The notes under the pieces are model-generated. The model saw only the letters and a list, made by a program, of their open reading frames with translations. It did not search any database and was not told the origin of the DNA. Shown here one piece after another: positions 24,175 to 32,069 of a stretch of DNA of 32,173 nt (positions are counted from its first letter, which is position 1; each line of letters starts with the position of its first letter). Both the position numbers and the translations under genes were made by a program. The DNA lies in the NCBI RefSeq assembly GCF_014698035.1, contig NZ_JACJSF010000089.1, positions 1-32,173 of the forward strand. The letters are read 5' to 3'. The stretch comes from Desmonostoc muscorum FACHB-395 (lineage in GTDB: Bacteria; Cyanobacteriota; Cyanobacteriia; Cyanobacteriales; Nostocaceae).

Positions 24175-24585
24175 TTAGCGCGGTTCGAGCCAGTTTTCTA
24201 CTTTTAAATTAGGAACACGGGAAAATTCACGAATATTGGCGGTAACGAGAGTTAGACCAAGGGTTAAAGAATGGGCAGCAATTAATAAGTCATTAGCTCC
24301 AATCGGTTTACCAAGTTGTTCTAAATCAGTGCGGATTTCTGCGTAATATTGCTCTACAGGATGAGTTAGGGGTAGTATTTCAATACTATCCAAAATTATT
24401 TCAAGTTTTTCTATGAGCTTTTGGGAGTTCTTTTTTCTAGCCCCAAATCTTGATTCACAAGCTACGATAATACTTGTACAAATTTTGTCTTCTCCGACAT
24501 CTTGAATTTTTGAAAATACCACTCCTCTGGGATTTTTAATTAGTTCGGAAATGATGTTTGTATCTAATAAGTATAAATAACTCAT
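24175..24585 (-). CDS. vapC: VapC-type PIN-domain toxin
   Basis: A 136-aa PIN ribonuclease-type toxin. MSYLYLLDTNIISELI gives the first catalytic Asp (Asp8 in LDTN), ACESRFG gives a Glu, and IGANDLLIAAHSL gives the central Asp. The fourth acidic position seems replaced, as the usual [TN]RD/NxxDF appears as TANIREFSRV. The start overlaps the antitoxin stop by four bases (ATGA, 24582-24585), so translation is coupled. VapC toxins cleave tRNA or rRNA; the target here cannot be told. Confidence 0.88.
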   Translation of the reverse strand: MSYLYLLDTNIISELIKNPRGVVFSKIQDVGEDKICTSIIVACESRFGARKKNSQKLIEKLEIILDSIEILPLTHPVEQYYAEIRTDLEQLGKPIGANDLLIAAHSLTLGLTLVTANIREFSRVPNLKVENWLEPR

Positions 24586-24818
24586 TTTGAAAACTCAATA
24601 TCATCTAAGGGTAATAATCCTTCGTCCACGTCGGCAAAGTCTTCGTCCAGTGGTTCAAGGGTGGAAAGGGTTTCCAGGAGGGATTTTTTCTTGATGGGGG
24701 AAATGATGGCGAAGGGGATACCGTTTTGGGTAATAGTCAGAGGTTCGCCTGTTTTTTGGGCTTGGTTGAGTAGGGTTTGGATGGTTGCGGGGAGTTCGGA
24801 AAGGGTAATTTGTGTCAT
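24582..24818 (-). CDS. Phd/YefM-type antitoxin
   Basis: The 78-aa protein begins MTQITLSELPATIQTLLNQA, followed by GEPLTITQNGIPFAIISP, the Phd/YefM N-terminal DNA-binding fold. The C-terminal end (LEPLDEDFADVDEGLLPLDD) is acidic and probably disordered, the part that wraps and blocks the toxin. It is upstream of vapC with a four-base overlap. The start is ATG 24818. Confidence 0.87.
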   Translation of the reverse strand: MTQITLSELPATIQTLLNQAQKTGEPLTITQNGIPFAIISPIKKKSLLETLSTLEPLDEDFADVDEGLLPLDDIEFSK

Positions 24819-24847
24819 AGTGGGTTCTGGGGTTAGCGTATGGGGAA

Positions 24848-25005
24848 TTAGCGCACATCTATTTTACCTGTGACGGCGTTGGTGATGAGGGCAGTGCGAT
24901 ATTCTTTTAACAGTTCAATTGCTTCTTGAACTTTGGCTTTTTGTTGGTCAATTTGGCTTTTTTTTGGTCAAAATATTTGGCGATCGCTTCATTAATGACT
25001 GGCCA
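24848..25005 (-). pseudogene. hsdS: C-terminal remnant of a type I restriction specificity subunit (HsdS)
   Basis: Reading from about 24950 to the TAA at 24848, the reverse strand gives QQKAKVQEAIELLKEYRTAL, then ITNAVTGKIDVR, the classic HsdS C-terminus. Upstream, NEAIAKYFDQKKA fits the preceding helix but in another frame; the break falls at a run of eight A, so a one-base slip is likely. Nothing of the DNA-recognition domains or of hsdM/hsdR is left. It follows the Phd/VapC pair, a common neighbour of restriction systems. Confidence 0.8.
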
Positions 25006-25011
25006 TAGTCG

Positions 25012-25064
25012 CTAAAACAGTTTGTAACTAATTTAGTGAACTGTTCAGAAACTCCCCAAAAGCT
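25012..25064. repeat. About 53-bp direct repeat, copy B
   Basis: Second copy of the sequence at 24033-24086, adjoining the broken 5' edge of the hsdS remnant. It also holds a 7-bp inverted repeat (AACAGTT/AACTGTT). The origin is unknown. Confidence 0.85.
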
Positions 25065-25108
25065 GCTAGCGTCAAACAAAGGAAAAATATCGTTGTGGAC
25101 TTTCGAGC

Positions 25109-26833
25109 TTGAAAACGCGTTCTAATTACTGGCAACTACTGCCTTATATCCGACTCCAGTGGAAAACCATCACCAAGGGACTCATTGGTATCTTGGGATA
25201 CGTGCTGGCGACATTAGTGTTGATAAATCTTGCCGGTAAATTGGCAATTCCCTTTGCACAGGGTAATGTAGTAGCGATCGCTCAAATAACTGGTAGCTGT
25301 GCTTTAGTCTTTCTTGTCAGAGGCTTGTTTCAGTCTATACAAGATATGTACATGGCGAAAGCTTCTTTGAGAGTTGCTTTTTATCTCCGTCAGCAAGTGT
25401 ACGCCCATCTGCAAAAGCTAAATCTCAGCTATTTTGAAACCGCAAAAGCAGGTGATTTATCTTACCGCCTCACGGAAGATGTTGACCGGGTTGGCGAAGT
25501 GGTAAATAAAGGATTTCACGACTTTATCCCATGCATTTTGCAGTTGTTGGCAATTCCGATTTACATGATTTACCTGAATTGGCAACTGACATTAGCAACG
25601 GTGATAGTCGCGCCGTTGATGGGTATTTTAGTTGGCTGGTTTGGTGAACGGTTACGCAAGTATTCCTTAAAAAGTCAAAATCGCGTGTCGGGTTTATCAG
25701 CCATCCTCGCGGAAGTTTTCAACGGTATTCGTTTGGTACAGGCTTTTGCTGCCGAAAATTACGAAATTGCCCGCTTTGGCCATGAAGCAGAACGCAGTCT
25801 CAAAGCTAAATACTCAGCCGAACGCCTGAAAGCGATTCAGATTCCCATTGTGGGATTTCTGGAAGCCTTAAGTGCGTTATCGTTACTGATTGTGGGAGCG
25901 TGGCAAATTTCCCAGAATAACTTAACAGTGGCGAATTTTTTCAGCTATCTGGCGGCGGCGGCACTGTTAATTGATCCCATTGGTCATACTACTAACAACT
26001 ACAACGAATTTAAGCAGGGTGAAGCATCTGTTGACCGCGTTTTTGAATTGATGGCAATTCAGCCGACGGTGATCGAAAAGACAAATGCGATCGCTCTCCC
26101 CCCAGTCAAAGGCAAAATAGAATATCGTCATATTTCCTTTGCCTATAAGCCTGGTGAACCCGTATTGAAAGATATCAGTTTATTAGTATCGCCAGGTGAA
26201 GCGATCGCACTTGTGGGTGCTTCTGGTGCTGGTAAAACCACATTTGTCAATCTTCTCCCCCGTTTTTACGACCCCGAAGTTGGTCAAATTTTCATTGACG
26301 ATGTTGATATTCGGGATGTGAGGCTGCATAGTCTGCGGCGACAAATTGGGATTGTTCCTCAAGAAACCATCATGTTTTCGGGGACAATTGCCCAAAATAT
26401 CGCCTTTGGACAAGATGTTTTTGACATGGAAGCAGTGAAAGAGGCGGCGAAAATTGCTAATGCTCATCAGTTCATTAGCCAACTACCAGAGGGTTATCAG
26501 ACCTGGGTGGGTGAACGTGGGGTAAACTTATCAGGAGGACAAAGACAAAGAATTGCGATCGCTCGTGCAGTTCTCCTCAATCCCCAAATCTTGATTCTTG
26601 ATGAGGCGACATCAGCATTAGACTCTGAATCAGAAGCACTGGTACAGGAAGCGCTAGAAAGACTGATGCAAAAACGCACAGTATTTATTATTGCTCACCG
26701 CTTATCAACCGTGAGACGGTGCGATCGTATTTTAGTTCTCGAACAGGGACAAATTGTCGAATCAGGAACCCATGAACAATTATTAGCCCTAGAGCATCGC
26801 TACGCGCGGTTTTATGCCCAGCAATTTAGTTAG
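25109..26833 (+). CDS. ABC transporter half-molecule, exporter type (MsbA-like)
   Basis: A 574-aa fused permease-ATPase subunit that would act as a dimer in the membrane. The membrane domain (about 1-310) has six helices, including LIGILGYVLATLVLINLAG and FIPCILQLLAIPIYMIYLNW. The ATPase has Walker A GASGAGKTT (370-378, Lys376), Q-loop GIVPQE, signature LSGGQRQRIAIARA, Walker B ILILDEATSALD and H-loop IIAHRLST, all intact. Substrate cannot be told; lipids, polysaccharides or peptides are usual for this type. The best-fitting start is TTG 25109 (MKTRSNYWQLLPYIR). It stands alone, following a recombination-prone patch. Confidence 0.9.
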   Translation: MKTRSNYWQLLPYIRLQWKTITKGLIGILGYVLATLVLINLAGKLAIPFAQGNVVAIAQITGSCALVFLVRGLFQSIQDMYMAKASLRVAFYLRQQVYAHLQKLNLSYFETAKAGDLSYRLTEDVDRVGEVVNKGFHDFIPCILQLLAIPIYMIYLNWQLTLATVIVAPLMGILVGWFGERLRKYSLKSQNRVSGLSAILAEVFNGIRLVQAFAAENYEIARFGHEAERSLKAKYSAERLKAIQIPIVGFLEALSALSLLIVGAWQISQNNLTVANFFSYLAAAALLIDPIGHTTNNYNEFKQGEASVDRVFELMAIQPTVIEKTNAIALPPVKGKIEYRHISFAYKPGEPVLKDISLLVSPGEAIALVGASGAGKTTFVNLLPRFYDPEVGQIFIDDVDIRDVRLHSLRRQIGIVPQETIMFSGTIAQNIAFGQDVFDMEAVKEAAKIANAHQFISQLPEGYQTWVGERGVNLSGGQRQRIAIARAVLLNPQILILDEATSALDSESEALVQEALERLMQKRTVFIIAHRLSTVRRCDRILVLEQGQIVESGTHEQLLALEHRYARFYAQQFS

Positions 26834-26997
26834 CAGTGAAAATACACAGAGGGTTAGAGAAAAGTAGAACTTTTCAAAAGTTTGTGTTGGATTGACTTTT
26901 CTGGTTGATTACTTTGTCCTGGTGTCACATAATCGATTCCGAGATTGATGGTACTTTGTTTTTGCACCAACTCCTTTATCCAATCGCGATACAAGCT

Positions 26998-27636
26998 ATG
27001 ACACTCAATTTATATTTACTGCGACATGGAGAAACTACTTTTAGTCAAAGTGGTAATTTCTGCGGTGAAACTGATGCGGAGTTGACAACAGAGGGGATGC
27101 AGATGGCATCCGGTTTTGCCGATGTTTATCAAAAATTGAAGTGGGAAGCTGTTTATGTTAGCCCAATGAAGCGCGCAATTGCAACTGCCAAGCCATTTTG
27201 TGATGCTATCGGTATGGATATGCAGTTGCGTGACGGACTTAGAGAAGGTAGTTACGGCGAATGGGAAAGGAAGAGTAAATCGTTTGCTCAAGAGAATTAC
27301 GCAGAAAACTATGTAAAATGGTTGACAGAACCCGCTTGGAATGCGCCACTAGGTGGAGAAACTGCGGTAGATATTGCTAACCGTTCTATGCCTGTAATTG
27401 CTGAAATTCAAGAAAAACATCACCAAGGTAATGTTTTAGTAGTTTCCCATAAAGCCACGATTCGGATTATGCTTTGCAGTTTACTGGGAATTGATTTGGG
27501 ACGCTATCGCTATCGGGTGAATATTTTGGTCGCGTCGGTAAGTATGGTTAAATTTGACGTTCATGGCCCTTTGTTAGAAATATTAGGCGATCGCCATCAT
27601 ATACCCGATCATATTCGCTCTCGTCCGGGAACATAA
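26998..27636 (+). CDS. Histidine phosphatase superfamily protein
   Basis: From ATG 26998 the 212-aa protein starts MTLNLYLLRHGETTFSQSG, with the phosphohistidine motif RHGE (9-12, nucleophile His10). VYVSPMKRAIATAKPF is the conserved second arginine region, and VVSHKATIRIML carries the second catalytic histidine. The Asp/Glu acid donor region is LREGSYGEW. It could be a phosphoglycerate mutase-like or sugar phosphatase; sequence alone does not decide. In-frame codons upstream (26905-26997) lack family similarity and are omitted. It follows the ABC transporter by 164 bases on the same strand. Confidence 0.88.
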   Translation: MTLNLYLLRHGETTFSQSGNFCGETDAELTTEGMQMASGFADVYQKLKWEAVYVSPMKRAIATAKPFCDAIGMDMQLRDGLREGSYGEWERKSKSFAQENYAENYVKWLTEPAWNAPLGGETAVDIANRSMPVIAEIQEKHHQGNVLVVSHKATIRIMLCSLLGIDLGRYRYRVNILVASVSMVKFDVHGPLLEILGDRHHIPDHIRSRPGT

Positions 27637-27673
27637 ACCTCGTCTACCTTGAGAACCGTAGTTTTGTAGTTTC

Positions 27674-27753
27674 GTAGGTTGGGTGCAGCGATCGCGTAAC
27701 CCAACATAAATAAAATGGTAATGTTGGGTTGCGTTTCACTCCACCCAACCTAC
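27674..27753. repeat. 80-bp nested inverted repeat
   Basis: The outer arms GTAGGTTGGGTG (27674-27685) and CACCCAACCTAC (27742-27753) are perfect. The inner arms AACCCAACAT and ATGTTGGGTT also pair perfectly, about 13 bases apart. The inner arms partly repeat the outer ones, so two alternative folds are possible. It follows the phosphatase gene and may end its transcript, but lacks a T-run. Confidence 0.85.
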
Positions 27754-27889
27754 ATCAATATATCTTTTAAAAACTCTAGGTTTCAACATAGATGAGGTTT
27801 AATTGGCAAAAAGTTTTGTTATGAGTGGGATGCAAGCCGGGTTTGACATGACTTGCCAAAAAGGGATAGCAGCCTTTCAAAATACCAAA

Positions 27890-29083
27890 TTAGATGAGCT
27901 TACCCTGGGTATTTAGCATGGTTTTTGCAAAAATAATTTCGTTAACGATATCCATAACATCATTGACTACATCTTCTGCTGTTGAAGGGTCATTGATATA
28001 TTGATTCAGTGACTTAAATTTTTCCGGTGAGATATTTCCCATTAATTTACTATCCCAATTTTCCAGCATTTCGTCGAATACTTTTTTGGCATCGCCATTA
28101 GTACATACAATAGGAATCACCGGAATTTTTTCTTGTTTAGCATATAGATAAGTTTCATAAGTTCCACCAACGCCTCCCACAAGAATCACCAAATCTGAAT
28201 GTCGCAAACAATCGAGCCACTCATTAATACCTGACTCAGTGTATTCTACTTTTCCACCCTTAAATACAGGTTGTTTGCCTCGCGGAACAACGTGAGTTAA
28301 CTTATCGGTTAGGCGGATATCTTTTTGCGCGATTTTTTCGGCAAACTTATCAGCAACAACATAATCTACTCCCTCCCATCCACCTGTTATCAAGTTATAG
28401 TTATATTCTGCTATTTTTTCACCAAGCTTTTGAGCGCACCAATTGATTTCATTAGGAATATCAAAAAATCCTGTTCCTGCAACTAAAATACTTTTTTTGC
28501 TTCTGAGTTTAACTGCATCATTTTTAATAGCATCAGTAAGCTGATTGATAAATCCATTAAAGTTGTGAGACGGATCAATGCTTAATCTATCCGAGATAAA
28601 AAACATGAATTCATCAATCTTCTGGGAAATTTCCATAATTTTTTCAGCAACATTATACATTGCTGAATCTTCATGAGCAGATAGTTCTGAACCCATGAGT
28701 TGTTTTAGTATTTCACTCTGTTGCTTCCAATATTTTATATACTCAGTCTTACCTTCTTTGGTATAAACATTAGCATCCTGTAAAACAACAGGAAAAACTT
28801 TTTGTTCATAATCCTTGCGTTTCATGATTTCAACAGCTTCAAACATACAGTATTCCGAGCGCAAATATTTGTCGCTGACGACGACAATTACATAGTTTCC
28901 GCGCCCGATTTCCTGCATGAAGTCGTGTATACTCTTACCTAGCGTTAAATAGTTGCGATCGCGAATTAAGTTATAACGTTCAGAAATAAGTGCAGTGCAA
29001 ATTTTATCGACTAATTCTTCGCGTTGACTACCTAATTCACTCTTGTTATCTTTCCATGCGTATGATATATATATCTGATTCAT
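27890..29083 (-). CDS. TIR-SLOG fusion protein, candidate single-gene immune effector
   Basis: A 397-aa protein from ATG 29083 (MNQIYISYAWKDNKSEL). The TIR domain (1 to about 125) has the first strand IYISYAW, VIVVVSDKYLRSEYC and catalytic-type Glu82 in CMFEA, as in NAD-cleaving bacterial TIRs. A helical linker (about 130-190) leads to a Rossmann-like SLOG/LOG domain: SILVAGTGFFD (198-208), NLITGGWEGVD (230-240) and VGGVGGTYET (302-311, Glu310), then IPVIPIV. SLOG domains bind nucleotide-derived ligands; in ThsA of Thoeris a SLOG senses a TIR-made signal. Here TIR and SLOG are in one chain. A longer start at 29167 adds 28 residues with no family look. Neither start has a good ribosome-binding site. 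Confidence 0.87.
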   Translation of the reverse strand: MNQIYISYAWKDNKSELGSQREELVDKICTALISERYNLIRDRNYLTLGKSIHDFMQEIGRGNYVIVVVSDKYLRSEYCMFEAVEIMKRKDYEQKVFPVVLQDANVYTKEGKTEYIKYWKQQSEILKQLMGSELSAHEDSAMYNVAEKIMEISQKIDEFMFFISDRLSIDPSHNFNGFINQLTDAIKNDAVKLRSKKSILVAGTGFFDIPNEINWCAQKLGEKIAEYNYNLITGGWEGVDYVVADKFAEKIAQKDIRLTDKLTHVVPRGKQPVFKGGKVEYTESGINEWLDCLRHSDLVILVGGVGGTYETYLYAKQEKIPVIPIVCTNGDAKKVFDEMLENWDSKLMGNISPEKFKSLNQYINDPSTAEDVVNDVMDIVNEIIFAKTMLNTQGKLI

Positions 29084-29493
29084 TTTTTTAAGATTTTCTG
29101 AGATGCGATAGAGAAATTTGGAACCAATAAGTGAATAAAATTCGCTTCTACATAAACTATCGTCCATCTACGTGGATTGAAAAAATAACCCACGCAGGCA
29201 AAAATAATTATGAGATAGGTTTTAGAGTATCAGAACTTTGGAGTTTAGTCTGTGTAGCCGTGATTTCTAATCACTAAGGCTGAATAAAATTTTACTTTTA
29301 TATTTGATAATCGACCTACGTATTTTCTCGCAATTCAATTCAACTCGGATTGCTATGTCTATACAATTTAGCTAAAAACTTTTGTAGAGACGTTGCATTG
29401 CAACGTCTCTTATTAGATTATTCGTCGTGTAAATTACACCAGATATAATCTCAATAAGCTGTCCAGATTAAAAAGAAAATAGGTGTGATTTTA
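29084..29493. other. Intergenic between selO and the TIR-SLOG gene
   Basis: 410 bases (326 if the longer TIR start is used). AGAGACGTTGCA and TGCAACGTCTCT (29386-29410) form a 12-bp palindrome with a one-base centre, a dispersed GTAGAGACG-type repeat that might end the selO transcript. A weaker hairpin (CGTGGATT...AACCCACG) lies at about 29171-29194. The TIR-SLOG promoter should be here; no clear -35/-10 pair was found. Confidence 0.6.
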
Positions 29494-30951
29494 CTATTTT
29501 CTAGACTGAATCGCCTGGATTAACTCATAAAAAGGTTGCCAATTATCTTCTTGAGCAATTGCTTCCCAAGTCGACTCAATCACAGGTCTTAATAGTACCG
29601 TTTTAGGATTATGAACAGCTAGAGTTTGAGCAATTACATCGGTGCGGTCGCTATCAAAATCATTCAAGATTTTATGGTATAGTATGCACCAATCATCAAA
29701 GATTCCCGACGCACCCGGTACTGGCACAATATCCGAATTATTCATCACAAAACCTGGCTCATCTCGCCATTTGGATGAAAAAGTCCGAGCCATCTCATAA
29801 AAAAACTGGTGATAAGCAACTTGGCTATCTTTCAAGAATTCAACCGTTAGATTCAACAGTTCCGCAGCTTGTGGGTGTGACAGTTCCACAAAACCTAACT
29901 TTTTCAACATCAAAGAACTGTATTCAGCTTGATAATATTCATCAAACCTTTCTAATGCCGCTTCCATTTCGTCTTTATCAAGAATCGCCTTTAAAGGTTC
30001 TTGGAGCATTTGTAAATTCAACTTACAAATACTTGGTTGATTACCGTAACAATAGCGTCCATAATAGTCAAAATATGCAGCTATAAAGGATGGGTTATAA
30101 GTTGGGATAAACGCGTAAGGGCCATAGTCAAAACTCTCTCCAGTGATTGACATATTGTCAGTATTTAGGACTGCATGACAAAAGCCAGCTGCCATCCACT
30201 GCGCTACTAGTTCTGCAACTCGTTTCACTAATTCTGCGTAAAACAAGACATATTTATCTTGTTCAGCGCTTAAGTGTCGATAATATTGCTCAATTACGTG
30301 GTCTAACAACTTCTTAGTTAAATCTGGACGCTTGAAATAGTGCAGTCGCTCAAAAGTGCCAAACCGAATATGAGAACTGCTCATTCTAATCATCACAGAT
30401 GAGCGGGTAGGTGAAGGTTCATCGCCCCGCCAGAGGGGTAAACCTGTTTCAATCATGCTCAAACAGCGCGAGGTACGTACACCCAAGTGGTGCAGTGCTT
30501 CCGCAGCCAGAACTTCCCGCACCCCACCTTTGAGGGTGAGCATACCATCGCCTCCACGGGAGTAGGGCGTTCTTCCAGAGCCTTTTGTACCAAAATCGTA
30601 TAATTCGCCATCAGTGGCGCGGACTTGTCCATAGAGAAAGCCTCTACCATCACCCAAGTGTCCGTTATATTCACCAAATTGATAGCCGTGGTAACGTAGT
30701 GCTAACAAGGGTTTGCGCCCCTGAAACTGGCCAAAAGCTGTGATGAAATCTTCGTCTTTGACTACTTGAGGGTCTAAACCCAAACGAGGTAGTAGTGCAT
30801 CGTTACGCCAACGCAAGAGGTGTTGGGGAAATTCTGCTGCTGCCACCTCATCATAGTAGTCATCACCTAGAGATTCTAAGGCGCTTTCGTAGTTGAGGGA
30901 GAGAAGAGGATTGCTAGAATTTTTGTAGTTTGGAGTTTCAGCCAGAGTCAT
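29494..30951 (-). CDS. selO: Protein adenylyltransferase SelO (YdiU family)
   Basis: SelO is a pseudokinase-fold enzyme that transfers AMP from ATP to Ser, Thr or Tyr of proteins, linked to redox stress. The 485-aa protein from ATG 30951 has LGDGRGFLYGQV, then DFGTKGSGRTPYSRGGDG (Lys123, Arg127) and the catalytic block AVLNTDNMSITGESFDYGP with Asp265, Asn266 and Asp275, keeping the ten-residue spacing seen in E. coli SelO. An earlier TTG at 30960 would add MLV. A group II intron ends 21 bases before the ATG, on the same strand, so the leader of the selO mRNA may depend on splicing or on a promoter inside the intron. Confidence 0.93.
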   Translation of the reverse strand: MTLAETPNYKNSSNPLLSLNYESALESLGDDYYDEVAAAEFPQHLLRWRNDALLPRLGLDPQVVKDEDFITAFGQFQGRKPLLALRYHGYQFGEYNGHLGDGRGFLYGQVRATDGELYDFGTKGSGRTPYSRGGDGMLTLKGGVREVLAAEALHHLGVRTSRCLSMIETGLPLWRGDEPSPTRSSVMIRMSSSHIRFGTFERLHYFKRPDLTKKLLDHVIEQYYRHLSAEQDKYVLFYAELVKRVAELVAQWMAAGFCHAVLNTDNMSITGESFDYGPYAFIPTYNPSFIAAYFDYYGRYCYGNQPSICKLNLQMLQEPLKAILDKDEMEAALERFDEYYQAEYSSLMLKKLGFVELSHPQAAELLNLTVEFLKDSQVAYHQFFYEMARTFSSKWRDEPGFVMNNSDIVPVPGASGIFDDWCILYHKILNDFDSDRTDVIAQTLAVHNPKTVLLRPVIESTWEAIAQEDNWQPFYELIQAIQSRK

Positions 30952-31014
30952 TACGAGCAAAGCTTAATTCAGGTTGAGTCGATGGGGGATATTATTCCCC
31001 GCACCTCTCAGTTT

Positions 31015-31048
31015 AATCTGGGCGTGCGGCTTTCACCGCACCCAGCTT
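31015..31048 (-). ncRNA. Group II intron domain V (host intron)
   Basis: 34 bases with arms AAGCTGGGTGCG and CGCACGCCCAGATT-like pairing, GAAA tetraloop and a two-base bulge region on the 3' side. Domain V is the catalytic core of the ribozyme and looks intact. Confidence 0.85.
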
Positions 31049-31057
31049 ACGATGTAC

Positions 31058-32069
31058 TTAGCTTGCACTTTTGCTCATGTGCTTGTAATCGTGGCAACTC
31101 TCATGAATTGCTTCCAGATTATTTTTCTTCCAGTTGGCGTGATTTCCATCGATGTGATGCAGGTGAACCCTTTCTTCATCAATGAACTTTAAGCCGCAGG
31201 AAGCACATCTATGGTTTTGCTTTTTAAGAGCTTTAGAGGTTTCCCCGTCGTAGAGCTTACTATTACGTTCACTCCAGTAGGCTGTATCTCCGTCATAGGG
31301 GGATTTTGTTCCTTTGACCATGACGTGTTTATTTTCGGAGTAGGAAACTGCTGGAAATGCCTTATCTATTAGTTTCTTGCTAGAGTAGCTGTTTTGCTTG
31401 GTTTCCTTGTTGAATACCGTGTAAGCTCTTTGTTCAATGTGGTATAACGAGTTTCTAGACCCGTCCATCTTGCAGAACTTATGGTAATTTCTCCAACCTC
31501 TAACTACCGGGGCTAATTTTTCAGCCTTTGTGGTAGCACCATGATTCGAGTTGTTGACGATGTGTTTTACTTTCTTACGAAAAGCTTTGAAGTTGTCCAC
31601 TGAAGGGAAGCTTCTAAACTTCCCATTGTTCTGCACTTTGAAGTGCCAGCCGAGGAAATCAAACCCATTTGTCGCGGCGGTAACTTTGGTTTTCTTTTGG
31701 CTTACATTCATTCCGCGTTTGCGGAGGAACTCGCTGATTCTTTCAAGTATCTCTGTTGCATCATCTTCGGGTCGGAGTATAATAACCATGTCATCCGCGT
31801 ATCGGATTGATGGTTTGACAATACTCTTTTCTGGGGTGTTGTCTGTGATACTTTTACCGAATTTGTAATCGACGTGGTATCTGTGTATACTCTCAATCCC
31901 GTTGAGTGCAATATTTGCTAGTAATGGGCTGACCACTCCCCCTTGTGGGGTTCCTTGTTCAGGGAATTCTGGATTTACCCCTGCCTTGAGGCATCGGAAA
32001 ATACCGAGTTTTAAACCTTTGGGGGCGATGAGTTCGTCCATTATTGCTGAGTGATTAATCCTGTCGAAA
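31058..32069 (-). CDS. Group II intron reverse transcriptase/maturase with HNH domain, 5' end interrupted
   Basis: About 337 C-terminal residues remain. The reverse transcriptase blocks are GTPQGGVVSPLLANIALNGI and RYADDMVI (YADD active site); the maturase domain X contains PVVRGWRNYHKF; and the HNH endonuclease is CASCGLKF...HLHHIDGNHANWKKNNLEAIHESC. The frame continues upstream of the annotated ATG at 32041 as TFDRINHSAI, part of the conserved CFDRINH-type block, and is then broken at 32069/32070 by another intron's 3' end. So the gene is complete only if that inner intron is spliced. Catalytic residues seen are intact. Confidence 0.9.

Larger units (their letters stand above)
30973..32069 (-). 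mobile_element. Group II intron, 3' part (domains IV-VI with maturase gene)
   Basis: The reverse strand has, after the maturase stop, a 34-base domain V (31048-31015): AAGCTGGGTGCG, a GAAA tetraloop, and GCCCAGATT, with the AGC catalytic triad at the base. Domain VI (about 31010-30976) follows, with GGGGA/TCCCC in its stem. The likely 3' splice end is CTCAAC at 30973, matching the usual AY end. The 5' half is outside the window, and a nested intron interrupts it at 32070. Confidence 0.85.

Noticed and set aside
24846..25010. A functional restriction specificity gene
   Set aside because: Only the last about 50 codons of HsdS remain, with a frameshift; no hsdM or hsdR is present.
29084..29167. 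28-residue N-terminal extension of the TIR-SLOG protein from ATG 29167
   Set aside because: The TIR first strand begins right at MNQIYISYAW. The extension shows no conserved feature, though it cannot be excluded, as neither start has a clear ribosome-binding site.
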